From: Guadua angustifolia
Lineage: Eukaryota > Streptophyta > Magnoliopsida > Poales > Poaceae
Assembly: GCA_036346375.1 (NCBI GenBank)
Contig: CM070504.1
Span: forward strand, 10,041,890-10,105,889
Length of the DNA stretch: 64,000 nt
Direction: 5' to 3'
The position numbers were made by a program, and so were the translations under genes. Below the pieces are notes generated by a model, which was not told where the DNA came from, made no database searches, and saw nothing but the letters and a program-made list of their open reading frames with translations. Below are positions 35,922-47,772 of this stretch, in pieces (positions within the stretch are counted from its first letter, which is position 1; every line of letters begins with the position of its first letter).

Positions 35922-37331
35922 TTACCTCCTTTCTACCTTTGCTTCCCTAATCCGATACCTTTCATTCATCATTTCAATATTTTCTTTAGTATTTTCATGC
36001 AATTTCAGAATAAATTCAGCACGTTCCTTAGCATCATGATTAACTCGTTCACCAGTAGGTAAAGGTAATAGATCAATAGGAGCACGGGGATTGAAGCCAT
36101 ACACTACCTGAAAAGGACTTACCTTAGTGGTGGAGTGGACCGCCCTATTATAAGCGAACTCAACATACGGCAAACACTCTTCCCACATCTTCAAATTCTT
36201 CTTCAAAATAGCCCTCAACATAGTAGATAATGTACGATTTACTACCTCGGTTTGGCCGTCGGTTTGGGGATGACATGTTGTTGAAAACAATGACTTGGTC
36301 CCCAATTTATTCCATAGAGTCCTCCAAAAGTGGCTCAAAAACTTGGCATCACGATCTGAAACAATAGTAGAAGGCATACCATGCAAGCGAACGATTTCTT
36401 GAAAGAAAAGGTTAGCAATATTAACAGCATCGTCGCTCTTATGACAAGGAATAAAGTGAGCCATCTTAGAAAATCTATCGACCACCACAAAAACACTATC
36501 CCTCCCCCTCTTGGTCCTAGGCAGTCCTAAAACAAAGTCCATAGATATATCCTCCCATGGAGTGCTAGGAACAGGAAGAGGCATATATAAACCATGTGGA
36601 TTCAATCGTGACTTAGCCTTTTGACATGTTGTGCAGCGGGATACAAACTTCTCAATGTCTCGCCTCATCTTCGGCCAAAAGAAGTGAGCGGACAGCACGG
36701 CCTCCGTCTTCTTGGCACCAAAATGACCCATCAAACCTCCTCCATGAGCCTCCTGTATCAAAAGAAGACGAACGGATCCAACTGGAATGCATTGGCGGAT
36801 AGCTCTAAACACAAATCCATCATTTATCACATATTTGTCCCATGTTCTTCCCTCTTTGCAATGCAGCAAGACATCTTTAAAATCATCATCATTAACATAT
36901 TGTTCTTTAATTGATTCCAATCCAAATATTCGACAATCAAGTTGGGACAACATGGTATATCTCCTAGACAAGGCATCAGCAATCACATTATCCTTCCCTT
37001 TCTTGTGTTTGATAACATAAGGAAAAGATTCAATAAATTCAACCCATTTAGCATGTCTACGATTGAGTTTCACTTGACTGCGAATATGTTTTAGCAACTC
37101 ATGATTGAAATGAATAACAAATTCTTTGGGCCAAAGATAATGTTGCCACGTTTCTAAAGATCGCACAAGAGCATACAATTCTTTATCATACGTGGAATAA
37201 TTCAAAACAGGACCACTCAATTTTTCGCTAAAATAAGCAACAGGTTTTTTATCTTGCATCAAAACACCACCAATTCCAATCCCACTAGCATCACATTCAA
37301 GCTCAAAGGTCTTATTAAAATCAGGAAGTTA
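35922..37331 (-). pseudogene. Gypsy RNase H and integrase
   Basis: The minus-strand frame contains the RNase H segment (KPVAYFSEKLSGPVLNYSTY, DKELYALVRSLETWQHYL). The integrase follows: a zinc-binding HHCC region (HFGAKKTEAVLSAHFFWP to CTTCQKAKSR), then the catalytic core (ISMDFVLGLPRTKRG, VVDRFSKMAHFIPC, SDRDAKFLSHFWR, HPQTDGQTEVVNRTL), then a GPY-like C-terminal start. Upstream of the methionine at 37262 the same frame reads ECDASG before a TAA at 37329-37331, where related elements have glutamine, again a C-to-T type change. Confidence 0.9.
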
Positions 37332-37644
37332 GAGTAAAGGTGCATTAGTAAGCTTATCTTTCAAAAGGTTGAAGGCATTCTCCTGCTTGCCCCCAATGGA
37401 ACACAACTCCTTCTTCGTCAATTCATTCAATGGGGAAATCCTTGCAATGGTGCTGAAATCCTTGTGAAAGCGGCGGTAAAATCCACCTCAAGTCCATGGA
37501 AACTCCGCGATGGGTATTTACTTGTGAAATCGGTTCAATAATCATACCCATGGGTGGCAGATTGGGTATGGCCAACTCTTAATCGCTTGATGCACCTTGG
37601 CTTCATCCATCACCTCAATTCATCAACTATTAATGAGAAACATA

Positions 37645-38043
37645 TCAATGAGTCACAACATAGCCAAGAAACGATACTCGTTCGGGATTGCAAAAAGTGC
37701 ACTTATCGAGGTTACCAAATACTGGGGTATATACCGTTGCCATCTCGTCACAACATAGCCAAGCGACGTGCAAAAGCATCAAATAAAACAAAGCATCAAA
37801 AACACGTAGATGATCAAGATGTTCATGTAACGACTTGCTGTAAATCAATATATCATCAAAATAAACCACCACAAATTTCCCAATGAAAGCTCGTAAAACC
37901 TCGTTCATTAAGCGCATGAAAGTGCTAGGTGCATTAGTTAACCCAAAAGGCATGACTAACCACTCATACAATCCAAACTTGGTTTTAAAAGCTGTTTTCC
38001 ATTCATCTCCCAATTTCATTCTTATTTGGTGGTATCCACTCAT
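37645..38043 (-). pseudogene. Gypsy reverse transcriptase fragment
   Basis: Encodes the palm region SGYHQIRMKLGDEWKTAFKT, FGLTNAPSTFMRLMNEVL and the catalytic VVYFDDILIYS box of Ty3/gypsy reverse transcriptases. The block between 37332 and 37644, which should link it to RNase H, is rearranged and does not read through. Further N-terminal pol remnants lie at 38123-38541 in other frames. Confidence 0.88.
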
Positions 38044-39125
38044 AAGTCAACCTTAGAAAAAATTATAGAACCACTTAACTCATCAAGCATGTCGTCTAAC
38101 CTAGGAATAGGATGACGATACCTTATTGTGATATTGTTAATGGCTCGCAATCTCGCTTTGTCATGCGCCTAACCGCCATCTTTCTTAGGAACCAAAAGAA
38201 CAGAAAAAGCACAAGGACTAAGGCTCTCACGTACATACCCATGATCCAAAAGATCTTGGACTTGGCGTTGAATCTCCTTAGTCTCCTCGGGGTTGGTCCT
38301 ATAAGCGCTCGGTTTGGCAAACTCGCCCAAGTATCAAATCAATTTGGTGCTCAATCCCTCGTATGGGTGGGAGTCTGGAGGTATCTCGGCAGAAAAACAT
38401 CCGCATACTCCTGCAAAAGGTTAGTGACAAAGAGGAGGCAAAATCTTGGGCGATCATGCAATGAAAACAAAGCATCTTTGCATAGCAAAGCATAGCACAA
38501 AGCATCATCACTAATGGCAGCAAGATCAGATTTTGTAGCAAGTAAGATGGGATTCCTCAATTTAATTTGGTTGGCTACATGCTGAATTTCAGATTTTTCA
38601 TCAATGGGTTTCTTGTCATTAGCAATCCGCTCCTATCAGTTAACAATTTCAGTGGGGTCAAAGGTAGAAGTGTAATTTTCTTTCCTTATGCATAAAAGTG
38701 TATTTATTACTTCTCTGGTGGTGAAGTGCATCGATGTCATATTCCCATGGGCGACCCAATAAAAGAGAGCAAGCTTGCATCGAACCACATCACAATCAGC
38801 AAAATCGAATAAGAACCAATGGAAAAATGAACCCGAACTGTTTGTGTTACCTTAGCTTTGCGGAATCATTCAACCATTGAATGTGGTATGGATGTGGAGT
38901 CTTGGCGTGTGGTCAAGCCAAGCTTCTTGACCAAATCTGTACTCACCAAGTTGTTGCACCACGGAGTCAATGATCACGCGGCGCTCGTCGGTTGTTGATG
39001 ACGAAGAAAATCTGGAACAAGTTGTGGCGCTGCCGCTTCGGCTTGCTCCATTTGGGCGCTAAGGACACGTTGGACAATGATGGCCTGACGCAGCGGTATC
39101 CTCGGCGCCAAAGGTGGCATCATCA

Positions 39126-40288
39126 TCATCCACGTCGTCGTCCAATCGGTGTCGTCGACCTCATCTTCAACATGAGGCGCTGATGTAACCTCCGTCGTCG
39201 GTGGCGATGTATGCCCGCCGGCTGGGGCATTCTCTCTTGACGTGGCCAATCCTTGGCACTTATGGCGCGAATTCCGTCGATGTACAACCCTGTGGAAGCG
39301 ACGGAGGAGCTCTTGGCGGTGTTGGCGGGTCGACTTCTTCTGCTGTCCGCTGGCACGGCGGCGGTGCCGTCGGTGCGGTCGTGTGCTCGTGGAAGGTGGC
39401 GGTCAGTTGGTCGGAATGTGGAAGAAGGCCTTGTCTTCGCTTGTCCCGTAGTCGTTCGGGGCGTGAAGGTACTACCGACGTTGCTCCTCTTAGAATGGCG
39501 TCCCTGCAACTCCTTCTCTGCTAACATAGCAAGTTGAAACAAGCGATTGACAGTTGTATATTCTTTATAATCAACAATATCCTGAATTTCTGGACGCAAC
39601 CCACCGTAAAAACGAGCAATTTTATCCTCAGGTTCCTCTACTACCCCACAACGTAACATACCCTTTTGAAGCTCCTGGTAATATTCCTGAACAGTCATAC
39701 TACCTTGATCTAATCGTTGCAATCTCTTGCGCATATCACGTTGGTAGGAAGGAGGAACAAATCTATTACGCATAGCATCTTTTAATCTCACCCAAGAATC
39801 AGGTTGTAAGCGGGCATTTACTAGTTCATTCCACCAGATTATAGCAAAATCTTTAAATTCACTAGTGGCTTGTCTAACCCTATGAATCTCGGGAACTAGA
39901 TGGGAGTTAAATTTACGCTTTCGTCGTCATCTCCCAATCTAAGTAAGCATCAACATCATAAGCTCGAGAAAAGGAAGGGATGGTGAATTTTACCTTAGCG
40001 AAAGGATCATCATTGCGGTTTCGATATTACCTCCCATACCGTGATGGTTGCGGCGAAGACGGTCATGCGACGAGGCGTCTCTTTGAGCAAAGACGTTCCT
40101 GGCGCACGTTGTTGCTCATCTTCATCTTCCTCAAAATCACCATCCTCATCTTGGTCGTTGTTGCCGTTGTTGATGGATGCACCTCCATCAATGGTCATTT
40201 GGAGGCGTTTTTGACGGCATCCATCCTCTCGGTGAGGGTGGAAACTCGTCGTCGATGCTCTCAAGGGTCTTGTTCGTTGTCGTGGCAT
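39126..40288 (-). pseudogene. Gypsy gag remnant
   Basis: The frame 39126-39791 carries a retrotransposon Gag capsid block (RNRFVPPSYQRDMRKRLQRL, EDKIARFYGGLRPEIQDIVD and NRLFQLAMLAEKELQGR). The N-terminal part appears in a different frame at 40010-40288 (acidic, Asp/Glu-rich). Frameshifts separate the parts. Plus-strand frames across 39201-39537 are shadows of this GC-rich coding DNA. Confidence 0.82.
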
Positions 40289-40289
40289 G

Positions 40290-41750
40290 CTCCTTGAACA
40301 TCATTTTATCTCGTCCGGCATGGTCGACAACTCGAATGAAGGACACAATCATTGATGGTAACATCATCATCCTCGTTCTGCCCTTCTTGCCACCGCCATG
40401 GTTAGCACGTAAAAAGGACAGATGGAAGTACAAACACAAGTATTATGAGCCCTATGAACTACTAGGTGGGATCTCTCGCTCTTAAGCAATCTTACCAAGT
40501 TCTTACGGTTCTTACCAACACAATGAGGGACGGTGCAACCGTGGTCGGTTCGTGACATCGTGAGGCGTGATGAAGCGATTGCAAGGGTCAATAACTTTGT
40601 CTTGATCGAAGGATGTATATGTGGAGTGTAGAGGAAGGTTATATGTATTGAGTGGCACACAATTGAAGAATGATAGTAATCCTGAATAAATGTCCAAAAG
40701 CACTTGCCCTAGTTGCTGGTCTAAATGTGGCCTTAGTCTAGCTGCGGCAGAAAACAAGGAATATGAAGAGACAAGCAACAAGGCATCAGATTATATGAAC
40801 AGATATCAGCGTAACAGCAAAACACTTTTATCAGGCACAGTAAAAACACCTACCTTTGCTCCTGCCTTTTTTTTTTGCTCTCTGCTCTCCTCTCGCAATT
40901 TTTTTTTGCTCTATGCCTCTTTCACAAATTTTTTTTATTTTTCTTTGATTTTTCTGATATTTTTCCTAGGATCAGGAGCACAAAGGTAGATAGTACACAA
41001 ATTTTCAGCCTGAACAGATGTAAGATGAAACCGATATGAAATAAGAAGTGTTTTCCGAAAAGTGTGCTCAAACTTCGGCGGCCGAAAACTCAATCTTCCC
41101 GAGGGAATTTCGCAAAAATAAATTCGGCAAACCCAACAAAGTTGGGGAGAATCGGATGTAAAATTTTCTGTAGATGTCCATGAAAAAAAATTCGCCTAAT
41201 TCCGAGTCCGTATGCGAAAGTTATGGCCGTTTTACGGAAGGACTCCGAATCAGGGTTTTCTAGGCGGCACCTCTCCAAACTCAAGGGCGTATGGAGTGGA
41301 TATGGAACGCGATGATCTGTGGTGGCAGGTTCTGTGATGAGGGGTTGCGATATGGCTAACAGGAGGTGGGGGATTAGGTTTTAAGAAGGAGAAACCCTAA
41401 CACAACTAGGACTCCGAAACTGGGGAAAAACCACAAAGCAATCCGAATCCAACAAGGACTCAAATAGTGATTGGTAACTGGGTCGGTGTAGGATATGGGA
41501 TGCAGCGGAGATGAAACACAACTAAATTAAGACCACGATCTAAACCAGCAACACGACTCGACTATGGACACAAACTCAGTACTACGGATTCTGAAACAAA
41601 ATTGTGCAAAGGTTAGGGCGTGGTTCTAGGTATGGTAGACTATGAACTGCAATTTTTTTTGGCTTTTTCGTGGACTATAGGACGAACACAAAACTAAATT
41701 AAACTACGGGGAAAGGCGAACCTGATGGTAAATCTTGCTCTGATACTACT
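40290..41750 (-). other. Gypsy 5' untranslated region and primer site
   Basis: Non-coding leader between gag and the 5' LTR. Next to the LTR, the minus strand reads AGTATCAGAGCAAGATTT (about 41730-41748), a methionine-tRNA-type primer-binding site. Poly-T tracts occur at 40860-40945. Confidence 0.75.
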
Positions 41751-42664
41751 TGATGGGGACGGGGTTGCCCGAACTTCCGTCAGTGGAGGATAAGTCGATT
41801 AGGCGGCGAGAGACACACGATCCGGCTTCTCGATCGGCACGATCAAAACCCTGTCGCGCAGCACCACGCTCCTCGGTTATCAACCGTGCGCTGCCGGTTG
41901 ACCTCGCCACGAAGGCTAATCCTGCCAATGAATCGAGAACACAAGCAAGAACAAGAAAGATGCAACTGAATTTGCAATTGAGGATGAAGCTCACGAGTTG
42001 GGGTCTCACAAACCGATGAACGGCGACCATTGCTCAAAGACAGAATTAATCTAAGCAAAACCCAAATCAAACCCTAGCGGTGGCTACTGGATATAAAGGC
42101 TAGGGGACGTCCTAGAAACCCTAGACGCGTCCGTGATGGACTCCAACACGATACATGGGCCAGCGGCCCAAATTGGTGACGCAGCACCCTGGGACAGATT
42201 CTGTTTGCCAACTTGCAATGCGAATTCCCGTCGACTCCGAAGTCCAAATGACCTGAAACTAGGGCCATTGGAAAGATTATCTCCTTAGATTTCGAGGCAT
42301 ATGTGGATCATCGAAATCGGAGCCCGTTTGTGGCCTGGGCGACGATTTTAGTGAGCACTGCTCCTGGTGGCCGAGGTAGTCGACTCCGAGATGAATTAGG
42401 TTTCCAACTTGACTTGGACACCTTCCTTGCCTTCCTCCTGGCCCTTGCTGGTTTCCAAAGCCTTCATGATCCTCTCCAAAATTTCTAAGTACAATATAAT
42501 CAATAATATCATTAGGTAGCATACCATCCTCACAAGTATATGCACGAGTACTTAGGAACGAGCTCACCTGTTGATTCAATTGCCGTGCTCGTGCTCTTGT
42601 GATGGGTCTTTGCATCACAACTGGAGGAGTCTCGGGTGTATGCATAGGAGTGATGTCCTCATCA
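41751..42664 (-). repeat. 5' LTR of nested gypsy element (914 bp)
   Basis: Same termini as the left copy. It ends at the ATGCT duplication (42665). The alignment with 34754-35672 is collinear throughout, with clustered one-base gaps in the GC-rich first 200 bp. Confidence 0.92.
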
Positions 42665-43950
42665 ATGCTAGTATGAGGGCTGCTATTGCTAGTGTTCTTC
42701 CAAACACCATCCATAGGTTGTGCATGTGGCACATCATGAAAAAATTTCCAGAGAAAATTGGTCCTCATCTAATAAAGGATGAAGAGTTTTGGCAAAGGGT
42801 TAACTCATGTGTATGGGGTTCAGAAACAATATAAGAGTTTGAGAGCAGATGGCATGCTCTAATATCAGATTATCATTTGGAGACCAACGAATGGTTGGAG
42901 AGAAGGTATCACATCCGGGAGTCATGGATCCCAGCATATTTCAAAGATATCTGGCTTGGAGGTATTCTTCGAACAACGTCAAGGTCAGAGAGTGCAAATT
43001 CCTTTTTCAACCGTTTTATAGGCCGTAAGCTTGCATTTGTAGAGTTTTGGCTACGGTTTGACACAGCTTTGCAATGCCAAATGACGGGGAAGAATTGATA
43101 GATGATAACACAACCCAAGATCTTAATCCTACTCTATTTACTTCATGGGAAATAGAGAAACATGGTGGTTTGTTTTCACACATGAGGTTTTTAAAAAATT
43201 TCAAGAAGAGGTGTTAGCTGCAAGGGAGCACTGTGATGTCCAAAGCACAACTGAACTGGAGGATAGAAAAATTGTTACCATGACCGACAACTATAGAAGA
43301 GTTAGAGAGGTTATTTGCTTCACCACCATCCACACATATAAGTGCTCATGCATGCTTTTTGAGTCCATAGGAATTCCATGCCGTCATATCATACGTATGT
43401 TGAGAGGTGCAAGAATAAATGAACTGCCGATTGCACTACATCACGGAAAGATGGATGAAAAATTGTAAAAGGTAATCATGTACATATATGGTTGTTAATT
43501 TATTATTTTTAGAACTAACATATTATTTCCAGAGGCAATGCATATGATAGTGAAGGCAATTTATTAGTGGAAAAGGCCACTGGCTCCATGGATGAATCTA
43601 TGAGAAGGAAGATGTCAAGTGCACACAATAGATTTGAAGATATTTTTCAAATGGCCAAGGCATCAGAAGAAGGCATGGATATTTTGTTACAACATTTGGA
43701 ATCTCTATCCTTGTTGTTTCAGCCTCGCTCTCACACTAGACAAGAAGAACAAGAAAATTTTATCGGTTGTAGCATTCCAACTGAAGTACAAGTTCACCCA
43801 CCTAATGACATTCGTGCAAAGGGGAAGTGCAAGAGAATATTGGGACATGTAGACAAGAACAAAAGGAAGAAAGAATCAGGTCCACGCAAATGCAAGACAT
43901 GCAAAGAGGTTGGGCATGATAGCCGCAATTGTCCAAAGAAAGGGTGTTGA

Positions 43951-45072
43951 ATCAGCATCTAAAACATGCTTGCTTTTGTAAGTCTTTTGAAAAAACAGTT
44001 CCAGGGCATTGAATTTCAGAAGAAAGCTTATGGAGATGAAGCACCAAAAGTTGTTTCATCAAAGAAGTTTAGTAGCAATGTTTGCTACACTTATTTTCAT
44101 TTATGTTGTAACCAGAATGATAGTAATGGATGGGATTTTCACTTACTCCTACTTTATTTACACTTTTGTGAGTGCCTCTGATTTTATTTGTAATATAGTC
44201 ATCATCAGAAGAAGGCATGGATATACTGTAAACATTAGTATTATAACCTCCCATCCTTGTTTCTCCCATTGCAGTATGAGAAACAAAGCTTAAATTGGTA
44301 GCAGTTCGATTGATTTGGTAGTCAAGAGCAAACCTTCTTAGTTTACATTTTCAGTCTCTTTCGAGTTTCAATCCCAATCTTCTTTCGATACATGTGTCGC
44401 TTTCTTCAATTTTTGCACTGGCAATATGTTTCTTTACAAACAATAACATGAATAGCAAGATCCATCATTTTCCATGGTTGAAAATTCAGGCTAAGTAGGC
44501 TAACTGGCTGTACATTTCTAAATGAAAATTGAGCCAGAATATTTGCATCCTGACAGAGATAAACTGTTAAATTTTTCACTGCAGGAAAGAATCACCTTTC
44601 AGTGTTCATGATCTACCTTCATTAGTATTCAATCTTTCAATACATGCTCAAACACATGGCAGCAGCAGCCATTACACTTGATTACAACTACCTCATAACT
44701 AAGAGCACCACCAACTCAATTTGGGCGCCGACTGCACACCTAATTTTCACAAGAACAAAAAAACGTCTTCCATGGAGGGCGCCGGTGCAGAAGTCTTGCT
44801 TGGAGGAGCAGGCAGATTGAATGGGCGTCGCACTGGCCGGCTTGGACGAGCGGCGGCGAAGCGGCTCCGCCTTTGAGGCGCGCGGGCATCCATGGCGGGC
44901 GGCGGACTGTACTGACTACGAGGATGCAATCTCCGAGGCGGACCGGGGCGTGAGCTTCATGGTAGGGGCGGCGGACTGGGGGGCGGAGCTCCATCGAAGG
45001 GCGGCGACAGAGTCGCCCTCGGAGGACATCTCCCACGGAGGAGCAGCGCGCCAGCACAGGAAGATTCGTATG
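43951..45072. other. MULE 3' non-coding and GC-rich subterminal region
   Basis: Follows the transposase zinc knuckle. From 43951 to 44740 it is AT-rich with no convincing exon. From about 44750 to 45070 it becomes strongly GC-rich, with overlapping open frames on both strands (44821-45186 plus; 44740-45093 minus) of unknown identity. This patch could be a captured host fragment or simply the MULE subterminal region. Confidence 0.4.
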
Positions 45073-45239
45073 AGGGGTTTTGGCAATTTGCATGTCAGCC
45101 GAGGGTCGCCATGGAGCGAGTTGGGGGGGGGGGGGGGTTTAAGTGCAAAAAAGCATCAACCACAGGATGGAGATTGTGTGGTATAGATTCGTTGTTTACA
45201 TGCTTGCACCGTTAAACTGATTGCACAGCAGTTGCTCCC
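45073..45239 (-). repeat. Right terminal inverted repeat of the MULE
   Basis: Inverse of the left terminal repeat. It ends GCAGTTGCTCCC next to the CTAAAAGAA duplication and contains a run of 15 G at 45123-45137. Confidence 0.93.
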
Positions 45240-45248
45240 CTAAAAGAA

Positions 45249-46986
45249 ATGTCATGGTGGTACGTTGTCCCATCCCCTCCTCTCATAGAAAAAAAATCAG
45301 CGCCAACAGGTGGCCCCTAGGCCTGTTGCACGTCCCGCTCGATTTGGTCAGCCTAATATTTGCTCAATTCAGTTGTGGATCTTCGATTCCTCCCTACAAA
45401 ATCTCTAACAAAACTAAAAAAAAGAAAAGGCACATACTACCACCAGTCAGACGTCGATTTTTTGTTTTTCTTCGGACGCCCGCGAAACATTTTTTTTCTA
45501 CGTGTGCAATATTTGTTACCAACGCGTATAACATTTTTTTTGAACGCTTTCAACATCCCTTTACTGTAGCAAATTTCACTGTTTGTCGAAGAAAAATGTT
45601 GCACGTGTTAGTAGAAAATGTTGCACGCGTAGAAAAAAATGTTACGGAGTGTTAGGACGTCTGATACCTAGCATTACCGAAAAGAAAAATATACCAACAA
45701 ATAATATCTAGCTTCCTAAATTTTAATACTACAAGATAGTGATTGTGATGGTGGTTCATCTTACTCTCCCTCCTCTCCTTCCGTCGTCATGCTACTTTGC
45801 CTAAAAAATACAACGCCAGGTGAGCCTCCCTCTCACGCTCCTCTTCTTCACCCTATGACTTAACAAAAGAATAGCACCGATAACTGCGGTTCATTCCAAC
45901 TTCCACTCACATGATATTTTTTTCTACTGCCACCTTCCTTCCCATAACAAACCCTAAAATTATTTTCCTCGGTCGCCGCCTTTCCTTCCCATTCCTCACT
46001 CTCCACATATCTTGTTATTTCAATATGTAGTTAAATTATGCGGTTTGACAAGGTCCGATCTTTTATCTTGAAAACCATCGATGTAAAGGCACTACACATC
46101 AAGTTGTTTTATCCTTTTATTTCCGATTGAAATATTTCTTTGGATATTGTTCGCTTATTATGTACATGAAAAAATGATGTTAAATGTAAGATTTAGGATT
46201 CCCTTACGTACAGGCACTTTATTACTTTTCAAAAATAAACCATGTCTACTAAGCCACCCTTAATGGCGTTGCAAGTGAACCCCGTCACCACAAGTAACTC
46301 CAAATTTATTTTAATATATAATGCACCACATCAGCTAGGCTACCCTTAGTTGCGTTGCAAGTGAACCCTACAGTGCCACGGATAGCCCAAAATTTTACTT
46401 CCAACAATAAAGTACCACGTCTACTACTCCAATGTCTATAGTGTTGGTGGTGTGATAAAGAGTGTCACATTGGCTATTCCAATGATAGTATGTCACTTGC
46501 ATTGCACCCTAAATTAAGCCGGCTTGCCAGTGTAAGGGTCTGTTTAAAATGCAGAAATTCTATGAACAACTCAATCCCAAAGAATTAAAAAAATTATCCT
46601 TGTTCCAAACATGACAATAAAATGAAATGGAAGATGGCCTGACCATATCTACCTTAGACTTTCTTTTCAGATAGACCTAGGACTAGGCTCAACATGCCTA
46701 ATGAAATTGGGCACAAGGTTGCAGCGCTAACCTGGCCCATTTTATGTTTTGCCCTGGTCTAATGTGAAAAGGGATAGCAATCACATCCAATTACATGTGT
46801 ACTTAAAGGCAAAAACCCTAATAGAGGTAAGTATGTTCCTTCTTTCCTGTCACAAATATAGATGTAGGAGCAAATCTCTGTTCATCAGGCAAATATGCGT
46901 AGGCATGTGTGAGTACACCCGTGTCTGCTTCACATGTTTGCCCAACAACCACATTGACAAGTGAGCCCGCGAGAAAACCCAACACC
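45249..46986. other. Intergenic DNA with short repeats
   Basis: No gene is recognised. 45470-45660 contains repeated AAAATGTTGCACG(C/T)GT-type units shared with 52240-52384 and 53489-53535. Around 46255-46430 an imperfect tandem unit of about 87 bp is visible (GCGTTGCAAGTGAACCC at 46266 and 46353). Confidence 0.55.
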
Positions 46987-46994
46987 ACTCCAAC

Positions 46995-47764
46995 TAGGGA
47001 TAAAAACAGATCAGATAGTTTTCGACCGATCCAAATAATTTTTTAATACATATTTTGTCGGATCGGATATGGATACAAATTTTTTTTGTCGGATACGGAT
47101 ACAGATTCGGTAACTCACTACCCGTTAGATATGGATACATATTCAAATAACCCAGATATTGATGGGCCGGATATCCGGATATGAACATGGGCTGGGCAAG
47201 GCTAATCTTTTGGCCTAAAAAGGTTTGTGAATTTCAAAACCGTTTTCTAATTTAATTAATCTATAAATCAAGTTTCAATTATTAAAATTGGCAAACTAGC
47301 TCAAAAAATTACAATTTTTTTTGGAAGGTTCCTGGCACAATATATCATTTTAAAAATAATTTTCAATATTTTATCAAATTTTAAATTTTCTCAAAAATTC
47401 AAACACTGTTGTCCTTAATATGAAAATGTTTAAAATGAGTAGCTAAAATGCATAAAAACTCATAAGTACATAATTTATTATTTTAAATATAGTTAAAAAA
47501 AATACAAATCTTCGGTCATGACATGTTCTTCATGAATGTTGGGATAAAATAAACTAGTTTCATTTTTTTTGTTTATTTTGTGTGTACAATCTAAGGGGTT
47601 ATCATGTTCCGATACCTGTGACCATATATGTTTCGATCCATATTCGCTCTGTATCTGTATTTGATATTATTTGTATCTGGACGATTCGTATTAGAAAAAA
47701 ATATGAAACTAAATATGGTAGATAGAGCTATTATCCGTCTATATCCGATCCGTTTTCATCCCTA
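46995..47764. mobile_element. hAT-type non-autonomous element 4 (770 bp)
   Basis: The left end is TAGGGATAAAAACAGATC and the right end, inverted, TAGGGATGAAAACGGATC. The 8-bp duplication ACTCCAAC is exact at 46987-46994 and 47765-47772. It has the same interior as element 3 and GGATACGGATAC-type subterminal repeats. No coding capacity. Confidence 0.92.
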
Positions 47765-47772
47765 ACTCCAAC

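Larger units (their letters stand above)
34749..42669 (-). mobile_element. Ty3/gypsy retrotransposon nested in the MULE, 7.9 kb
   Basis: The element spans 34754-42664 in minus orientation, flanked by the 5-bp duplication ATGCT (34749-34753 and 42665-42669). Removing the element and one copy restores a continuous transposase reading (TDEDAS then MRAAI). The LTRs are 919 bp (3', left) and 914 bp (5', right), with TG...CA ends. Gag, reverse transcriptase, RNase H and integrase remains follow gypsy order on the minus strand. The interior is disrupted by stops and frameshifts. This insertion postdates the MULE. Confidence 0.94.
33725..43950 (+). pseudogene. FAR1/FRS-like MULE transposase, interrupted
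   Basis: A short first exon (from about 33725) seems to splice near 33797 to 33879, where GMSFDDVESVEKFYKDYAHD begins the FAR1 DNA-binding domain. Its zinc ligands include CGCDAY and HNHEL. After a frameshift near 34350, the transposase core runs FFFEYEVNDG, FWADTTSRKNY, GDVASFDSTY (first catalytic Asp) and GLIITDEDA (second Asp) to 34748. The gypsy element interrupts here. Reading resumes at 42670 with RAAIASVLPNTIHRLCMWH, then SRSESANSFFNRF and a SWIM finger (YKCSCMLFESIGIPCRHII). A C-terminal segment (43567-43950) ends with a CCHC knuckle (CKTCKEVGHDSRNC). A stop near 42832 and a frameshift near 43096 add to the damage. The domain order matches Jittery/FAR1-type MULEs, from which plant FAR1/FHY3 factors derive. 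Confidence 0.88.
33148..45248 (+). mobile_element. FAR1-type Mutator-like element (MULE), 12.1 kb with nested gypsy
   Basis: The element runs 33157-45239 and is bounded by an exact 9-bp duplication, CTAAAAGAA (33148-33156 and 45240-45248), the length characteristic of Mutator transposons. The terminal inverted repeats are about 165 bp, starting GGGAGCAACTGC. The interior encodes a plus-strand transposase with FAR1-type DNA-binding, MULE transposase, SWIM and zinc-knuckle modules. A 7.9-kb gypsy element sits inside the transposase gene; without it and its duplication the MULE would be about 4.2 kb, a normal autonomous size. The transposase also has frameshifts and a stop, so this copy is inactive. 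Confidence 0.94.

Noticed and set aside
39201..39537. Plus-strand frames of 69-107 codons
   Set aside because: They are antisense to the gypsy gag sequence.
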